Below are positions 4,556 through 6,000 of a DNA stretch of 6,000 nt, piece after piece. The stretch is from Methylococcaceae bacterium. Lineage in GTDB: Bacteria > Pseudomonadota > Gammaproteobacteria > Methylococcales > Methylomonadaceae. Where the stretch lies: assembly GCA_009925045.1 (NCBI GenBank), contig RFQK01000098.1:1-6000 (forward strand), read 5' to 3'. Both the position numbers and the translations under genes were made by a program. The notes under the pieces are model-generated. The model did not search any database and was not told where the DNA came from. It saw only the letters and a program-made list of their open reading frames with translations. Numbering within the stretch: the stretch's first letter is position 1; each line of letters begins with the position of its first letter.

Positions 4556-5713
4556 TCAAACCGCCGCCAATAAGACTCGCCGACTCACTTCTATAGTCAC
4601 TTCAGCTTGCTCACCCAATTGCACCATACCGTGGGATTCAAGATGTTGCAGGATAGCCGGTATGGCAGTGGCATCTATTTGATAATCCGATAAATGGGTT
4701 TTGACTCCCAAACTCTCAAAAAAATCACGTGTCTGTTGAATCGCCGCATCAATACGCTCTGCATCAGTGCCGGAGCGAATATTCCAAACCCGTTCTGCAT
4801 ATTGCAGCAGTTTTTCGCGCTTAGCCTCTCGGCGTTCATTCAACATCGCTGGCAAGACAATCGCCAAAGTTTGCGCATGATCCAAACCATGTAAGGCTGT
4901 AATTTCATGACCGATCATATGAGTCGCCCAATCCTGTGGCACCCCTGCCCCGATTAAGCCATTTAAGGCTAGGGTTGCTGTCCACATAAAATTGGCCTGA
5001 AGCGAGTAGTTGCTCGGATTCACCAGCAATTCCGGACCTATTTCAATCAAATTAAGCAGTAAACTCTCGGCAAATCTATCTTGTACCTTGGCATTCACAG
5101 AATAAGTCAGATATTGCTCAGCGATATGCGTAAAAGCATCCACTACTCCATTAGCCAGCTGACGCTTAGGCAAGGTATAACTCAAAGTCGGGTCCAATAC
5201 CGAAAATTTAGGAAATACATATTCACTTCTGAAGAATAGCTTTTCCTGAGTTGCCGTTCGGGTAATCACCGAACCCGTATTCATTTCTGAACCGGTTGCC
5301 GGCAGGGTGAGCACCGCCCCATACGGCATTGCCTGACTGACATTAGCTCCAAAGGTGGTAAGAATACTCCAGGGATCATCCTGGGCGAAGATAGCCGCGG
5401 CAACAAATTTGGTACCGTCAATCACCGAGCCGCCGCCCACTGCCAATAAAAAATCCAACTGACGCTCTTTTACCTGAGCAACCGCTTTCATCAAGGTCTC
5501 AAAACTTGGATTGGCTTCTATGCCACCAAACGATTCTACATAACGTTGGCCCAGGGCAGAAAATACCTTGTCTAAGGTTCCGTGAATCTTGGCACTTTGA
5601 CCACCATAGAGCACCAGCACCCTGGCATCGATCGGTACCAGATTATTCAAGTCGGCAATTTTGCCTTCACCAAAAGCAATATAGGTAGGATTATAAAAAT
5701 TGAAATTTAGCAT
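4556..5713 (-). CDS. yqhD: NADPH-dependent iron/zinc alcohol (aldehyde) dehydrogenase, YqhD type, 385 aa
   Basis: This is a group III metal-dependent alcohol dehydrogenase closely matching E. coli YqhD over full length (385 versus 387 aa). YqhD reduces short-chain and reactive aldehydes, including lipid-peroxidation products, to alcohols with NADPH in the cytoplasm. The N-terminal nucleotide-binding domain carries GGGSVIDGTK (93-102), with Gly37-Gly38-Gln39 near the cofactor phosphate. The signature LPATGSEMN spans 137-145. The metal ligands are all present as D192, H196, H265 and H279, within VVDAFTHIAEQ, GVPQDWATHMIGHE and HGLDHAQTLAIVLPA. The ATG at 5713 follows AAGGGA at a good distance (7 bases), and a perfect TATAAT lies at 5743-5748. 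dbpA begins 43 bp downstream. The physiological substrate in this organism cannot be read from the sequence. Confidence 0.93.
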   Translation of the reverse strand: MLNFNFYNPTYIAFGEGKIADLNNLVPIDARVLVLYGGQSAKIHGTLDKVFSALGQRYVESFGGIEANPSFETLMKAVAQVKERQLDFLLAVGGGSVIDGTKFVAAAIFAQDDPWSILTTFGANVSQAMPYGAVLTLPATGSEMNTGSVITRTATQEKLFFRSEYVFPKFSVLDPTLSYTLPKRQLANGVVDAFTHIAEQYLTYSVNAKVQDRFAESLLLNLIEIGPELLVNPSNYSLQANFMWTATLALNGLIGAGVPQDWATHMIGHEITALHGLDHAQTLAIVLPAMLNERREAKREKLLQYAERVWNIRSGTDAERIDAAIQQTRDFFESLGVKTHLSDYQIDATAIPAILQHLESHGMVQLGEQAEVTIEVSRRVLLAAV

Positions 5714-5742
5714 GGATAATTCCCTTTATTAAAAATTCTTGA

Positions 5743-5769
5743 ATTATACCGAGAGCAAACGGCAGGCAA
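5743..5769 (-). promoter_or_regulatory. Promoter of the yqhD-dbpA unit
   Basis: On the minus strand a perfect -10 TATAAT lies at 5743-5748. A weak -35, TTGCCT (plus-strand AGGCAA, 5764-5769; 4 of 6), precedes it with a short 15-bp spacer. Transcription would start near 5736, leaving about 23 bases before the yqhD ATG, enough for the AAGGGA ribosome-binding site. The strong terminator immediately upstream (5771-5807) makes an independent promoter here necessary. The poor -35 and spacer leave room for activator dependence. No recognisable activator site was found. Confidence 0.5.
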
Positions 5770-5770
5770 T

Positions 5771-5807
5771 AAAAAACCCGCCAGACAAAATGCATGGCGG
5801 GTTTTTT
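5771..5807. terminator. Strong bidirectional intrinsic terminator
   Basis: AAAAAACCCGCCA (5771-5783) and TGGCGGGTTTTTT (5795-5807) are perfect reverse complements: a 7-bp stem of mostly G-C pairs extended by six A-T pairs, with an 11-base loop. The T-run on one strand and the A-run on the other let it work in both directions. On the minus strand it lies 10 bases after the stop of the gene at 5818-6000 and just upstream of the yqhD promoter, so it insulates the yqhD-dbpA unit. Confidence 0.92.
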
Positions 5808-5817
5808 AGGGCTTCAG

Positions 5818-6000
5818 TTAGAAGCTGAAATTTCCAGGGTTGTCGAAGTCCTGTTGTTTTTGACGTTGCTCCCATTCAAAACTCAACTTGGTTCGCGCAA
5901 CCTGCTCCTTGGTCATTTTGTTGATAATGACTTGCCACTTAAAAACGCGACAATCAACAAACCATTTTCCAATGGCGATTTTAATCGGTCGCTTGGGAAT
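5818..6000 (-). CDS. 3' end of an unrecognised protein-coding gene (partial)
   Basis: A minus-strand frame enters from the right edge and runs 60 codons to a TAA at 5818-5820. The visible tail is basic and aromatic, with RPIKIAIGKWFVDCRVFKW, then a probable helix (MTKEQVARTKLSFEWEQRQK), ending DFDNPGNFSF. I do not recognise the family. The helix suggests a soluble, possibly nucleic-acid- or partner-binding tail, but this is weak. The strong terminator at 5771-5807 directly after the stop supports a real gene ending here. The start and most of the sequence lie outside the window. Confidence 0.65.
   Translation of the reverse strand: MPKRPIKIAIGKWFVDCRVFKWQVIINKMTKEQVARTKLSFEWEQRQKQQDFDNPGNFSF

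Overview
The window looks like chromosome of a gammaproteobacterium with moderate GC content. Its two recognisable enzymes, an YqhD-type iron-dependent alcohol dehydrogenase and the 23S rRNA-directed DEAD-box helicase DbpA, both resemble their enterobacterial orthologues over full length. The genus cannot be fixed from the sequence alone. No insertion sequence, phage gene, CRISPR array, tRNA or rRNA was seen.

Layout from left to right. The 3' end of an unrecognised plus-strand gene (3-194) stops just before a small hairpin. An AT-rich stretch of about 670 bases without a convincing gene follows (195-864). It carries two perfect DnaA boxes (TTATCCACA) facing each other at 343-365, a third near-match 12 bp further on, and a fourth perfect-consensus box at 558-566, with AT-rich DNA between and after them. 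It is the most notable part of the window: a candidate replication origin or other DnaA-binding locus. Next come three tightly packed plus-strand small genes (865-1050, 1062-1253, 1260-1514). The first two encode proteins of 61 and 63 residues that align with each other without gaps after a shared Trp, so they look like diverged tandem duplicates. The third encodes a charged helical protein of 84 residues. None has a clear Shine-Dalgarno sequence.

The rest of the window is on the minus strand. An exported outer-membrane beta-barrel protein (1739-2683) converges on the small-gene cluster, with two hairpins between them. A 389-bp gene-free stretch (2684-3072) holds the barrel gene's probable promoter, a long imperfect inverted repeat, a 12-bp perfect palindrome and one more isolated DnaA-box match. 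dbpA (3073-4512) lies 43 bp downstream of yqhD (4556-5713). The two are probably cotranscribed from a promoter with a perfect TATAAT just upstream of yqhD. A strong intrinsic terminator (5771-5807) separates this unit from the 3' end of another unrecognised minus-strand gene that enters at the right edge (5818-6000).

The yqhD-dbpA unit combines reduction of reactive aldehydes with maturation of the large ribosomal subunit. No shared pathway is evident, so the linkage may only be transcriptional. The window shows one candidate of real interest (the DnaA-box region with its adjacent small-gene cluster) and otherwise ordinary housekeeping content.
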